DNA of 64,000 bases from Streptomyces tuirus. GTDB lineage: Bacteria > Actinomycetota > Actinomycetes > Streptomycetales > Streptomycetaceae. The notes beneath the pieces were generated by a model, which was given only the letters and a program-made list of their open reading frames with translations, did not search any database and was not told where the DNA came from. Below, in pieces: positions 42,097 to 49,522 of this stretch; the stretch's first letter is position 1; each line of letters starts with the position of its first letter. The stretch is from positions 2,220,001 to 2,284,000 of the forward strand of contig NZ_AP023439.1 in assembly GCF_014701095.1 (NCBI RefSeq). Reading direction: 5' to 3'. The translations under genes were made by a program, and so were the position numbers.

Positions 42097-42402
42097 CTAC
42101 GACCGGCGCGGCCTGCCCCGCTTGTAGTACGTAGCGATGAACTTGGCCTGCGGCTCGCCCCGCCCCTCGTTCCGGGCAGGCTGCTCCGACTGTCCGACCG
42201 GCGCCATCCCCGTGTACGAGACGGGGTCCGGCAACGGCCGCTCAGGCGGCAGCAACACCGGCTCACCCGCCAGCCACGCGTCCTTCGCGTCCTGCCAGTC
42301 GCCCAGCCCCAGATACCACTGGACGTAGTCCGGATCCGGGTGATCCTCCGGGGCCGGCGGCCTCCACTCCCGCCAGTCGAACCGGCGCAGACACTCCGGC
42401 AT
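42097..42402 (-). CDS. Hypothetical protein, last gene of the cargo operon
   Basis: A 101-residue protein with a Trp-rich centre (WYLGLGDWQDAKDAWLAGE) and a Pro-rich second half. No known domain is recognised. ATG 42402 has GAGGAG just upstream; a GTG at 42441 would give 114 residues and overlap the upstream gene. It ends next to the bidirectional terminator. Confidence 0.55.
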   Translation of the reverse strand: MPECLRRFDWREWRPPAPEDHPDPDYVQWYLGLGDWQDAKDAWLAGEPVLLPPERPLPDPVSYTGMAPVGQSEQPARNEGRGEPQAKFIATYYKRGRPRRS

Positions 42403-42428
42403 GTTCTCCTCGCTACGGGTGCGGCGCC

Positions 42429-42713
42429 TCACGACGGCCACCTCGGCTCAGGAGTGCCGAACGTCAACCGCACCCACGCGAACGGCGGGCGGGGCGTGCC
42501 CAGGGTGTCGCGGCCGTCGACATAGCGGCGCACCTGGTGGTCGCGGAACCAGTCGCGGCGCTCCGCCAGATACGCCCGCCACACCGCCATAGCCGCCCCG
42601 AACGTGTCATCCGGCTCGTCCTCGAGGTGGCTCACCGCCACATCCCGATAGCGTTCCGGCTGCATCTCCGACACGTGCAGCGGCATCACCACAGGCCCCG
42701 GCCGGCGCTTCAC
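42429..42713 (-). CDS. Hypothetical protein of the cargo operon (94 aa)
   Basis: A 94-residue protein, MKRRPGPVVMPLHVSEMQPE..., with aromatic helices (AAMAVWRAYLAERRDWFRDHQVRR). No domain is recognised. Its GTG overlaps the stop of the small-terminase-like gene by four bases, so both are likely made together. Confidence 0.6.
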   Translation of the reverse strand: MKRRPGPVVMPLHVSEMQPERYRDVAVSHLEDEPDDTFGAAMAVWRAYLAERRDWFRDHQVRRYVDGRDTLGTPRPPFAWVRLTFGTPEPRWPS

Positions 42714-43090
42714 GCCGTCCGCCTCACGCCGTAGGAGCCGCGAGACGCACCACGACGCTGCGGCCGGCCGTCCTCCTCACCCGACGGCATCCGCATCGAC
42801 GCCAACAGGCGGGCCAGGACCAGCGACTGCTGCCGGTGCTCCGTGATCCACGGCGCCGTCACCTGCTCCCCCTTCGCGTTCACCACCGTCAGCTCAGCGC
42901 CGTCCGCCCGACGGGCCAGCCGATCCAGCAGATCGGCAGACCGGCACGCCTGCAGCAGCAGCAGCTCCTCGTGCACGTCCAGGTCGTAGTGCTCGACGAC
43001 CGACTCCCACAGGCGCCGGCCCGACTCACCCAACTCGCGGGGTGTCACGGCTACAGGGCTCTGACCTGCGGCAATGCTCAGACTGGTCAT
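42710..43090 (-). CDS. Small terminase subunit-like protein
   Basis: A 126-residue protein. The core LGESGRRLWESVVEHYDLDVHEELLLLQACRSADLLDRLA, followed by TAPWITEHRQQSLVLARLLASMRMP, matches my recollection of proteins annotated as small terminase subunits in actinophages. In phages, TerS picks the DNA to be packaged. There is no large terminase, portal or capsid gene in the element. AGAGAGG lies upstream of ATG 43090. A conjugative element carrying only TerS recalls phage satellites that redirect packaging, which is inference. The alternative is an unrelated helical DNA-binding protein. Confidence 0.55.
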   Translation of the reverse strand: MTSLSIAAGQSPVAVTPRELGESGRRLWESVVEHYDLDVHEELLLLQACRSADLLDRLARRADGAELTVVNAKGEQVTAPWITEHRQQSLVLARLLASMRMPSGEEDGRPQRRGASRGSYGVRRTA

Positions 43091-43175
43091 GGGGCATCCT
43101 CTCTCTCATCTGACGCACCGTCAGCGTATGCGGCAAACCCGCAGGTCAGCGGGGGTCTAGGGAGCGTTTCAGGTG

Positions 43176-43370
43176 TCAGCCAGGGTCAGCAGGTATACGG
43201 TCCCGATCCCAGCAGCGGCGCCCGGGGGCCTCCCGCCCCAGGTCGCCGCTGCCGTTGGGCCGCGGACCGGCCGACTGCAGGCCCCTGAGAGCCGGCCGGA
43301 CCGCGGTGTCGACGCTGCTACGCAGGCTCGTCATGCCCGTGACCCACCTGCGGAGCGTCGACGTCTTCAT
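43176..43370 (-). CDS. Possible small basic protein (64 aa)
   Basis: A 64-residue basic reading frame, MKTSTLRRWVTGMTSLRSS..., starting 3 bp after the stop of the upstream gene with GAGG 7 nt before the ATG. Third codon positions are mostly G/C, but the last codons lose that bias, and the sequence has no recognisable motif. It could instead be part of an untranslated spacer with GTCAGC repeats. Confidence 0.35.
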   Translation of the reverse strand: MKTSTLRRWVTGMTSLRSSVDTAVRPALRGLQSAGPRPNGSGDLGREAPGRRCWDRDRIPADPG

Positions 43371-43373
43371 CGG

Positions 43374-44219
43374 TCAGCCTCGCAGTGCTGACTCGATAGC
43401 TGCGATGGACTTGGGTGTTGGTAGTGGTGCGACACCTCGTGCTGCGATGCCCTCGCGCCACTGGTCCCACACCGCGGCGCGCTGCCTCACCTCGTCGGGT
43501 GTGGCGAGCTCGATGGTCAGGTGTTCCGACCTGGCCAGTGCGAGCCACCTGGACACGGGCTGCTGCCTGAGGTCTCGCCACTGCGCGACCTCAGGTGAGA
43601 TGTGGGTGCGCATGCGGTGCTGGACCACGCCCTCGACGGTGGGCTCGGGCAGCTTGGCTACGGCGTACAGCGCGTAGTCTCTGCCGCCTTCGCCTGCGAG
43701 GCTGCCGGCCTGTGCCATGTCCTTGCGGTCGTTGACGATCTGGTCGAGTTGGAAGGCGATGCCTTCGGCCTTCTCCCACGGCGTGGTGACGGCCGCGTCG
43801 TTCCAGTTGAGGTAGCGGGTGTCGAGGTTGGTCGGGAGCTTCTTCGACTGGGTGCGCAGCTGCTTGATGAGCCCGTTGAATTCGGGCCGCAGAGCGCGGA
43901 TCCACAGCGGGACCTGGTCGCGGACGAGGGCGTTGAACTTGCGGGCGATCGGCTCGAGGAAGTCATTGCCCACCGCCTGGTGGGCGAGGGCGATCCGCTG
44001 CTGGTGCGCCCGCTCCTCGATGAGCGCGGCCAACTCCTCGGGCGTGGCGGGGATGTCGTCGAGGGTGGGCAGCTCCGGGGGCTTCATGTGGGCGGCGTTG
44101 GCGACGACGTCGACCATGGCCGCGGTGGCGGGGATCTCGTCGGGGATCGGGAGGCCGCGCCGCTGGGCGGCCTTCACCGCCTTGCGTGCTTTGCCGGTGT
44201 CGTTGTCGAAGGTGATCAC
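43374..44219 (-). CDS. Hypothetical cargo protein (281 aa)
   Basis: A 281-residue, largely helical soluble protein. It starts VITFDNDTGKARKAVKAAQRRGLPIPDEIPATAA and has a Pro-rich LPTLDDIPATPEELAALIEERAHQQR segment. A central region (FNALVRDQVPLWIRALRPEFNGLIKQL) and a C-terminal DEVRQRAAVWDQWREGIAARG helix follow. I do not recognise the family. It is translationally coupled (GTGA) to the 202-residue coiled-coil gene upstream; together they may form a complex. Phage-structural or scaffold-like functions are possible but not shown. Confidence 0.65.
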   Translation of the reverse strand: MITFDNDTGKARKAVKAAQRRGLPIPDEIPATAAMVDVVANAAHMKPPELPTLDDIPATPEELAALIEERAHQQRIALAHQAVGNDFLEPIARKFNALVRDQVPLWIRALRPEFNGLIKQLRTQSKKLPTNLDTRYLNWNDAAVTTPWEKAEGIAFQLDQIVNDRKDMAQAGSLAGEGGRDYALYAVAKLPEPTVEGVVQHRMRTHISPEVAQWRDLRQQPVSRWLALARSEHLTIELATPDEVRQRAAVWDQWREGIAARGVAPLPTPKSIAAIESALRG

Positions 44220-44824
44220 GCCGCCTCCGGTGCGTCGTTGCCGTACACGGTGAGCTCCGAGTCGGCGAGCGTGTTGACCTGCTGGGGGCTCATGCGGCCG
44301 AGCTCCGAGGGCACGGCCGGCGTGACGTAGGTGGCGTCGTCGTAGGTGCCGGGCTCGCGCAGGGAACGCAGCTCCTCAAGGTTGGCGGCGTAGCCGGGGG
44401 TAGCGGTGGCGTGCGTCTCGACGAGGGGCCGCCAGGCGTCGCCGAGGATCGGCAGGGCGGCCTGGTCGGCGGCCCACGAGCCGAGCGCCCGCATCATGTC
44501 CCGGTCGCCGTCGCGCTCGGCCCGCTTGTACGCGGCGAGCGCCTCGTCGGGGTGCGTGTAGGTGGCGGCCCGCTCCCGGGCGTCACGGGCGCTGAGGGCG
44601 TCGGTGCCGGACAGTTCCCGGTTGCCGAAGAGGCGCTTCTCCAGCTGCTCCTTGCGGGTCTCGTACTGCTGCCGGTCGGCGTCCCGGGCGGCAGCGATGC
44701 GCGCTGAGGCGTCCCGGTGGGCGCGGGCCATGGCGACCTGCTTGGCCTGCGGGGTGAGGTCCTGCCGGTTGCGGATCTTCTCCACCTGGCGGCCGTAGGC
44801 CTCGCGGATCTGCTCGGGGGTCAT
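44216..44824 (-). CDS. Hypothetical coiled-coil cargo protein (202 aa)
   Basis: A 202-residue charged helical protein beginning MTPEQIREAYGRQVEKIRNRQDLTPQAKQVAMARAH. A probable coiled coil runs through residues 1-70 (including DRQQYETRKEQLEKRLF). The C-terminus ends MSPQQVNTLADSELTVYG. No known domain is recognised. ATG 44824 overlaps the stop of the ADP-ribosyltransferase-like gene. Its composition recalls scaffold or head-associated phage proteins, which is speculation. Confidence 0.6.
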   Translation of the reverse strand: MTPEQIREAYGRQVEKIRNRQDLTPQAKQVAMARAHRDASARIAAARDADRQQYETRKEQLEKRLFGNRELSGTDALSARDARERAATYTHPDEALAAYKRAERDGDRDMMRALGSWAADQAALPILGDAWRPLVETHATATPGYAANLEELRSLREPGTYDDATYVTPAVPSELGRMSPQQVNTLADSELTVYGNDAPEAA

Positions 44825-45423
44825 GAGGGGTTCCCTTCGTGCTGGTGGATGTCGAGGTGTCGGGGGTCGACGATCCATTCGGTTTCGTCGGGGTTGGCGA
44901 GCACGGCGTCGTTGATGGCGAGGACGTGCTGCGGCTGGACGGTGGTGGTGTAGATGCGGTCGGCGCCGGGCTGGTGGTGGCCTTCACCGGCCGCGTAGGC
45001 GTGGGCTACCCGCAGGGACGGCGTCCAGGACATGCGGCGGGTGTGCTCGGGCAGGCAGGCCCGGTAGAGCCGTGTCGGCTTGTCAGGCCGGTCGGCCGGC
45101 TCTCCGTCGATGCGGAACCCGACCGCGCCGAACAGGGTCAGCCACCGCTGCTGGGTGAGGAGTTCACCGGGGCGTGCGCAGTGCGCGAACGCCATGCCGA
45201 GGTGTTCGCCGATGGTGTCGGTCGGGACGACGCGGCGCCGCCAGGCGTGCCACACGATGGCGGGCAGCTGCTCGGGCGCGGTCCGGTCGAGGATGACCGC
45301 GAACACGTCCGGCCGCATCGGGCGGGCCTGCCGGGTGATGTACCGGTCGATGTCGCGCTGCAGCTGTCGGTCGTCCCACATGGCGGGGTCGAAGTCGGTT
45401 GTGACGGCGTCGGGCAGCATCAT
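44821..45423 (-). CDS. Putative ADP-ribosyltransferase-like protein
   Basis: A 200-residue protein whose C-terminal half follows the R-S-E layout of ADP-ribosyltransferase folds. It has an Arg strand TRLYRAC, an S/T motif RMSWTPSLRVAHAYA, a strand RIYTTTVQPQHVLAI, and an acidic motif NPDETEWIVDP that would supply ExE. I recall similar short proteins (MSWT...vyxxxvxPxxvLA...ExExvvDP) in actinophages. The N-terminal half (DRQLQRDIDRYITRQARPMRPD) is helical. The target is unknown; modification of a host or phage protein is conceivable. It is coupled by ATGA to the second Nudix gene, which is notable because some Nudix enzymes act on ADP-ribose. Confidence 0.45.
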   Translation of the reverse strand: MMLPDAVTTDFDPAMWDDRQLQRDIDRYITRQARPMRPDVFAVILDRTAPEQLPAIVWHAWRRRVVPTDTIGEHLGMAFAHCARPGELLTQQRWLTLFGAVGFRIDGEPADRPDKPTRLYRACLPEHTRRMSWTPSLRVAHAYAAGEGHHQPGADRIYTTTVQPQHVLAINDAVLANPDETEWIVDPRHLDIHQHEGNPS

Positions 45424-45881
45424 CGGCGGCCCCCGATCAGGATGGCGACCTGGTGCCAGGTGTCGGCGAAGTCGGGGTGCAGGGCCAGGCCGACGACCTG
45501 GCCGGGGGTGAACCAGTCGGCCCGGCTGCCTTCTCCGTCACCGCGGCCCGGAGTGAACTCCTTGAGGGCGTCCGCAATCACGGTGTGATACGCCCAGCCG
45601 CCGTGGTCGCTGGTGTGTACGGCGTGGTGCCCGATCCGGGGCAGGCCGCCGAGTTCTTCGGACGCTTCGCGGTGGGCGCCACGGCGCGGCGTCTCGCCCT
45701 GGTGGAGGGCGCCACCGGGCAGGCTCCATGTGCCGCCGTGGTGGACGTGCGGGGCGCGCTGCTGTAGCAGGACGCGGGACCCGTGGCGGAGGAGGAGGCC
45801 GGCGGCGCCATACGGGCCCCAGTGGCGGCAGCCACGCCCGCAGACGACGTAGCCGCGGGACGTGTCGACGGTGAGCGTCAC
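45420..45881 (-). CDS. Second Nudix hydrolase of the element
   Basis: A 153-residue Nudix protein with the box GGALHQGETPRRGAHREASEELGG. An N-terminal Cys-containing strand (YVVCGRGCRHWGPYGAAGLLL) precedes the fold. GTG 45881 is chosen because it overlaps the upstream stop and has GAGGGGG before it; the longer frame to 46043 is out of the conserved region. It is immediately upstream of, and coupled to, the ADP-ribosyltransferase-like gene. Confidence 0.85.
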   Translation of the reverse strand: MTLTVDTSRGYVVCGRGCRHWGPYGAAGLLLRHGSRVLLQQRAPHVHHGGTWSLPGGALHQGETPRRGAHREASEELGGLPRIGHHAVHTSDHGGWAYHTVIADALKEFTPGRGDGEGSRADWFTPGQVVGLALHPDFADTWHQVAILIGGRR

Positions 45882-46093
45882 GGCGCCCCCTCGTAGCCCG
45901 GGGGGAGGGCCCTGAAGGAGTCGGGGATCGATGAGACGGCACCCACCTGCACGGGGCATCCGTCGTCGTGGCGGAAGTAGCCGTGCCAGAGGTTGCCGTC
46001 TCCCCGGACGAGTTCCATCGTGTCGCCTGAGCAGTGGCCGCACTTGTAGTTGCGGGCGAACTCCATCACCTCGGCGGGCGGCTGATCGCTCAC
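45878..46093 (-). CDS. Small zinc-ribbon-like protein (71 aa)
   Basis: A 71-residue protein with CGHC (residues 18-21) and HDDGC (about 43-47), a possible four-ligand zinc site, plus Trp/Tyr residues (NLWHGYFRH). GTG 46093 is the start. The stop overlaps the next GTG. The function is unknown, but the gene belongs to the coupled cargo chain. Confidence 0.6.
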   Translation of the reverse strand: MSDQPPAEVMEFARNYKCGHCSGDTMELVRGDGNLWHGYFRHDDGCPVQVGAVSSIPDSFRALPPGYEGAP

Positions 46094-46136
46094 GGCGCCA
46101 CCTCCACGGCCGTGCACTGCTCGACGTGGGAGGCCA

Positions 46137-46349
46137 TCAGGCGCTCCACAGGCGGGAGAAGTTGGGCAGGGTGGTGGGGTCCTTCTGCTGGCCGTGGTGG
46201 TCGATGCAGATGGGGCGGACGGTTCCGTCGGCGTAGACGAGCCATCCGACGAGCGGCAGGTTGTAGTCGACGCCTTCCTCCACCCGGATGCCGGCGGACC
46301 AGCCATCGGCGGGGAGAGCGGCAACGACAGGGTTGGTAGTCGGGGTCAT
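46137..46349 (-). CDS. Small hypothetical protein (70 aa)
   Basis: A 70-residue protein, MTPTTNPVVAALPADGWSAG..., with a beta-rich core (LVGWLVYADGTVRPICIDHHG). AAGGGAA precedes ATG 46349. No family is recognised. It starts 3 bp after the stop of the Cys-rich 57-residue gene. Confidence 0.6.
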   Translation of the reverse strand: MTPTTNPVVAALPADGWSAGIRVEEGVDYNLPLVGWLVYADGTVRPICIDHHGQQKDPTTLPNFSRLWSA

Positions 46350-46351
46350 GG

Positions 46352-46525
46352 TCAGTTCCCTTCGGGGAGTTCGAGGTGCGGGCATTGCCCGCCGTGTACG
46401 TCGGAGCATTGGGGCTGGCGGACTGCCCGGCACAGTCGTGCGCCGCAGCCGCGAATGCAGGGCCGCCCGCGGCCGGCCTTCAACGGCCGGTCGCAGACAG
46501 CACAGCGGAGGCGGGCTCGGGTCAT
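46352..46525 (-). CDS. Very small Cys-rich protein (57 aa)
   Basis: A 57-residue reading frame starting MTRARLRCAVCDRPLKAG and ending HLELPEGN. It has eight cysteines at about positions 8, 11, 23, 27, 32, 40 and 48, including a CxxC knuckle, so it probably binds zinc. It fits exactly between neighbouring genes (7 bp after one stop, 3 bp before the next start). Its small size may cause it to be missed by automatic annotation. Confidence 0.6.
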   Translation of the reverse strand: MTRARLRCAVCDRPLKAGRGRPCIRGCGARLCRAVRQPQCSDVHGGQCPHLELPEGN

Positions 46526-46532
46526 GGGTGCC

Positions 46533-46937
46533 TCACACCGCGATGAACAGCTGGGGGAGGTCGGCGACGAGATTCCACTCGCTGGGCGGGGCAGTCTCGC
46601 TGATCCACGGGCGTCCTTCGAGACTGACGTCGGGGTCGAACTTGCCGGCCCAGACCGTGGCCCGTCGCAGTTCGTCGCCGAGCTGCCAGACGACGTGAGC
46701 GTGTTCGGGCCAGGCCCACCAGACGGTTGTGTCGGGCGGAGGCGTACACCTGCCGGGGTGGAAGTTGACCCGGCCCCACGGCCGCCCGCGCATGGTGCCG
46801 TCTGGGGCGTACAGCCGCTCTTCGGGTAGCTGCTTGAAGACGGACTGGGTGACCTGCTTACCGCTGATCGTGAGGGCCTTCACCTCAACGACGGCCGTCG
46901 TGATCACAGCGTTCTGGGTAGTGAGCTGACTCGGCAC
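46533..46937 (-). CDS. Hypothetical protein, first gene of the cargo operon
   Basis: A 134-residue protein beginning MPSQLTTQNAVITTAVVEVKAL, with aromatic beta-rich middle parts (TTVWWAWPEHAHVVWQLGD) and ending PQLFIAV. No family is recognised. GTG 46937 has AAGGAG 5 nt upstream, a strong site. The AT-richer region behind it (46940-47094) may hold its promoter. Confidence 0.6.
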   Translation of the reverse strand: MPSQLTTQNAVITTAVVEVKALTISGKQVTQSVFKQLPEERLYAPDGTMRGRPWGRVNFHPGRCTPPPDTTVWWAWPEHAHVVWQLGDELRRATVWAGKFDPDVSLEGRPWISETAPPSEWNLVADLPQLFIAV

Positions 46938-46975
46938 GGCTACTCCTTGTAGTCGAGGGGGTCGGGAGAGGACTT

Positions 46976-47113
46976 GGCTACGAAGTAAGGCGAAAGAACT
47001 AAAGAAGCTGGTCAGCGGTCCTTCTGGGGTGGGGCTTATTTCGTAGCCACGAATTAAGCCCCTTCACGTCACCGCAGGTCAGACCCTTAATTCCTTACTT
47101 CGGCTTAATTCGT
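46976..47113. other. AT-richer island with two interleaved inverted repeats, candidate replication origin
   Basis: Repeat 1: GGCTACGAAGTAAG (46976-46989) pairs with CTTATTTCGTAGCC (47035-47048), 13 of 14. Repeat 2: ACGAATTAAGCC (47049-47060) pairs perfectly with GGCTTAATTCGT (47102-47113), reaching into the 3' end of the replication gene. The stretch is distinctly AT-richer than the surroundings. An origin beside its initiator, or a terminator/promoter structure, are the main options. Confidence 0.45.
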
Positions 47114-48354
47114 CGGACCCCCTTCACCGGCCGTCCGGCCGTGGGCTTGGTGAACTCTGCGTAACCGTTGATCTTGAGGAGTTCGACCACCAGCGCCTCA
47201 ACCTCCGACGCCTTCTTGTTCCGGCCGAAGCACTTCGCGTTGATGTCGGTACGGGTCACGCCCTCCTCGCCGCCCTCGTCGACGAACGTCCGCAGACGGT
47301 CGAGATCGGGGTTCCCGGAACCTCCGCCGAAGACGTACCAAGCGGTGTCCTCGGCGTAGTCCCACATCGCTTCCGCCGCCTCGAGGTGCGGCAGATCGAT
47401 GTAGTCGAACCCGTCCAGGAGTGCGGCCGTGACGGACAGCCGCAGCACCTGGGGGGCCGCTCGGGCGACGACCTGAGCGACAGGGCCGTCACCGGCATGG
47501 TCGGCGGCTAGACGGTCGTACAACTCCCGCCAGTGCTTCGCCGCGTCGGTGCTGCGTCGCATCTGGCCGATCGTCTGCGCCTTGTCGATGACGGCCCGCA
47601 GTTCGGCGCCGAGCGCCTTCACGTCCGCCTCGGCGAGGTCGCCCCCGTCCGGCAGCAGCTTCGAGCGCTTGGACAGGACCGGCAGGAACCGGTTCATCGT
47701 TCCGCCGGCCCGCTCTGCCTCGTTGAGCTTCATCCGCAGCTCGGTCGGCGTGATGTGTCCGACGATCCCGATGTGAGGTTCCGTCGCAATCTTCGGCTTC
47801 ACCGTCATCGTGCGGAGCGTTCCGCCATCCCACGCCTGCCGGATGAGCGGCAGCAGGGTGTTCCCCTCCCGCTTCCCTTGGGCGAGGACGGAGGCGAACT
47901 CCGACTCGATGACCAACAGGCGCTTGTCCTCGACGCCCTCGTCGTAGCTGTCTGAGTCGGGGTCGCCGCTCGGGTCCCGCACCTGAATGATCAGGCCCTC
48001 TGCGGACGACAGACCGCCCATGACTCGGTCGTGAACGAACCCCTCGTCTGTGACGGTCAGGACGCGGCGGATCTCCGCGGCTGACGTTCCCTTCATGCCG
48101 CCTGCCGTCCGCCCGATGATGAGCGACCAGATGCGGGCGCCGTGGTGAACGCCACCGGTGAGGATGTGCGGGCCCTTCCCGATCAGGGCTCCCGCGGCGC
48201 TGTAGAGCGTGAACAGCATGGCCGCGGGGTCGGCCTCGGTGTGCGGTTCGATCGTGGTCACGATGCGACCGGCGAGGCCATGGAAAGCCTTCTCGCCGAG
48301 CACTGGCCAGGGGCGGCCGGTGGGCGAGACTTCAGGCTCCTCGGCTTCGCTCAC
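47095..48354 (-). CDS. DUF3987-like replication protein
   Basis: A 419-residue protein that appears to be the second part of a split replication initiator. A P-loop-like GRTAGGMKGTS lies near residues 81-91. A second conserved block is RLLVIESEFASVLAQGKREGN...LIRQAWDGG, and a later segment is HIGIVGHITPTELRMKLNEAER. These match DUF3987 ATPase-like proteins found with prim-pol in AICEs and phages. A C-terminal HTH-like region follows (GVTRTDINAKCFGRNKKASE). GTG 48354 overlaps the prim-pol stop. It ends with TAA inside the inverted-repeat island. Confidence 0.75.
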   Translation of the reverse strand: MSEAEEPEVSPTGRPWPVLGEKAFHGLAGRIVTTIEPHTEADPAAMLFTLYSAAGALIGKGPHILTGGVHHGARIWSLIIGRTAGGMKGTSAAEIRRVLTVTDEGFVHDRVMGGLSSAEGLIIQVRDPSGDPDSDSYDEGVEDKRLLVIESEFASVLAQGKREGNTLLPLIRQAWDGGTLRTMTVKPKIATEPHIGIVGHITPTELRMKLNEAERAGGTMNRFLPVLSKRSKLLPDGGDLAEADVKALGAELRAVIDKAQTIGQMRRSTDAAKHWRELYDRLAADHAGDGPVAQVVARAAPQVLRLSVTAALLDGFDYIDLPHLEAAEAMWDYAEDTAWYVFGGGSGNPDLDRLRTFVDEGGEEGVTRTDINAKCFGRNKKASEVEALVVELLKINGYAEFTKPTAGRPVKGVRRIKPK

Positions 48355-49214
48355 GCGTGCACCCCCCGCCCGGCAGAGGCGATCGTGCGCCGTGCTTCGG
48401 CCTCGCCCAATCCGATCTGGGTAGCCGCCCCGATCAGCTCGGCCTCAACGTCGCCGGCCGCGAGATGCCCGTCGGCCACATGCGCCCACGCTTTGCTGGC
48501 AGCCCAGAACAGGCGGTCGTTCCTTGTGCCTTGGGCGGACGACAGGACGACGTTCACGAGTCCCGTGAGGGTCCGCCCCGCAGCGTCGGGCGCGGTGGTG
48601 ACGCGACGCTGGGGGCGGACGACGGGGGGCGGAGGCAGCATCAGGGCGAGCAGGGCGGCAGGCGCGGGCTGGGGCTCCGTGTAGCCGGTCTTCGGGTGGA
48701 ACGTGTACTCCCCGGCGCGGCCGGTGCTGCCAGGTCCGACCAGGTAGCCGCCGGTTCCGCGGACGTCGAGGCCCGGACCGAGGCGGCCGACCGAGTTCGG
48801 CACGGTGACGCCCTCGGGGACGGTGAGCCACACGTGGGCGCCACCGGACGGGGTGAACACGGTGGTCGTGATCCGGGGGATCTCGAACCCGTGCTTCCGT
48901 CCCAGCTCGGCGAGCGTTTCGTAGCCGTTGACGCCGTTCTTCACGTCGATGTCCAAGCCGACCAGGCGGCCACGGCAGGCGATCAGGTAGCCGACAGCTT
49001 TCGGGGCCAGACCGAACAGACGTCGTACATCAGCCGTGTTGGTGGTGGCGTCGTACACGCCGTGTCCGGGCTGCCCGCACTGCCCCTTGCAGTTGTGCCC
49101 CTTGGCGTGCGGGGACGGGATGGCGGGCGTCTTGTTGATGGTGGTGGGCGCCACGGCGTAGCCCTGGGCTGCGGCCCGGAGGGCGTTGTCGAGTGCCTTC
49201 TCGTGGTTGCTCAC
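48351..49214 (-). CDS. Bifunctional DNA primase/polymerase (prim-pol) domain protein
   Basis: A 287-residue protein. An N-terminal AEP-type prim-pol domain contains YAVAPTTINKTPAIPSPHAKGHNCKGQC, the catalytic strand VGLDIDVKNGVNGYETL (DxD) and TPSGGAHVWLTVP (sGGxHxy). The C-terminal region is a helical tail with GTRNDRLFWAASKAWAHV. It would prime or extend DNA at element replication (RepPP type). GTG 49214 overlaps the upstream stop. It is coupled to the DUF3987-like gene. Confidence 0.88.
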   Translation of the reverse strand: MSNHEKALDNALRAAAQGYAVAPTTINKTPAIPSPHAKGHNCKGQCGQPGHGVYDATTNTADVRRLFGLAPKAVGYLIACRGRLVGLDIDVKNGVNGYETLAELGRKHGFEIPRITTTVFTPSGGAHVWLTVPEGVTVPNSVGRLGPGLDVRGTGGYLVGPGSTGRAGEYTFHPKTGYTEPQPAPAALLALMLPPPPVVRPQRRVTTAPDAAGRTLTGLVNVVLSSAQGTRNDRLFWAASKAWAHVADGHLAAGDVEAELIGAATQIGLGEAEARRTIASAGRGVHA

Positions 49215-49522
49215 GCCGCCCCCTTGGAGGTGAGCCGAGCGCGCAGCCGTTCGCTGTGGTGGCACTGGTCGGAGTCGTTGACCGGCCAGTCACTGAAGTC
49301 GCCGGCCGTGAGCTGTCGCCCGAGACGGGCCTCGAGGCACCCGACACACAGGACCGCGCACTGGCACGTTCCGGCAGCTGCCCACACGTGATCGTGGACC
49401 ATGTAGAACTCGCCTGCCGTGCAGACGTCCATGCCGCAGCCGCAGCAAGGCGGGTTGAGGTCCGTCACCATTCCCAGATGAAGGCGTCCGGCACGATCCC
49501 ATCGGAGGAGATCGTCGTTCAT
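49211..49522 (-). CDS. Cys-rich zinc-binding hypothetical protein (103 aa)
   Basis: A 103-residue protein with two Cys clusters (NPPCCGCGMDVC and CQCAVLCVGCLEARLGRQLTAGDF), probably a treble-clef or double zinc knuckle. Similar short proteins occur in actinophages and AICEs near primase genes; their function is not known. ATG 49522 overlaps the upstream stop. Confidence 0.65.
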   Translation of the reverse strand: MNDDLLRWDRAGRLHLGMVTDLNPPCCGCGMDVCTAGEFYMVHDHVWAAAGTCQCAVLCVGCLEARLGRQLTAGDFSDWPVNDSDQCHHSERLRARLTSKGAA

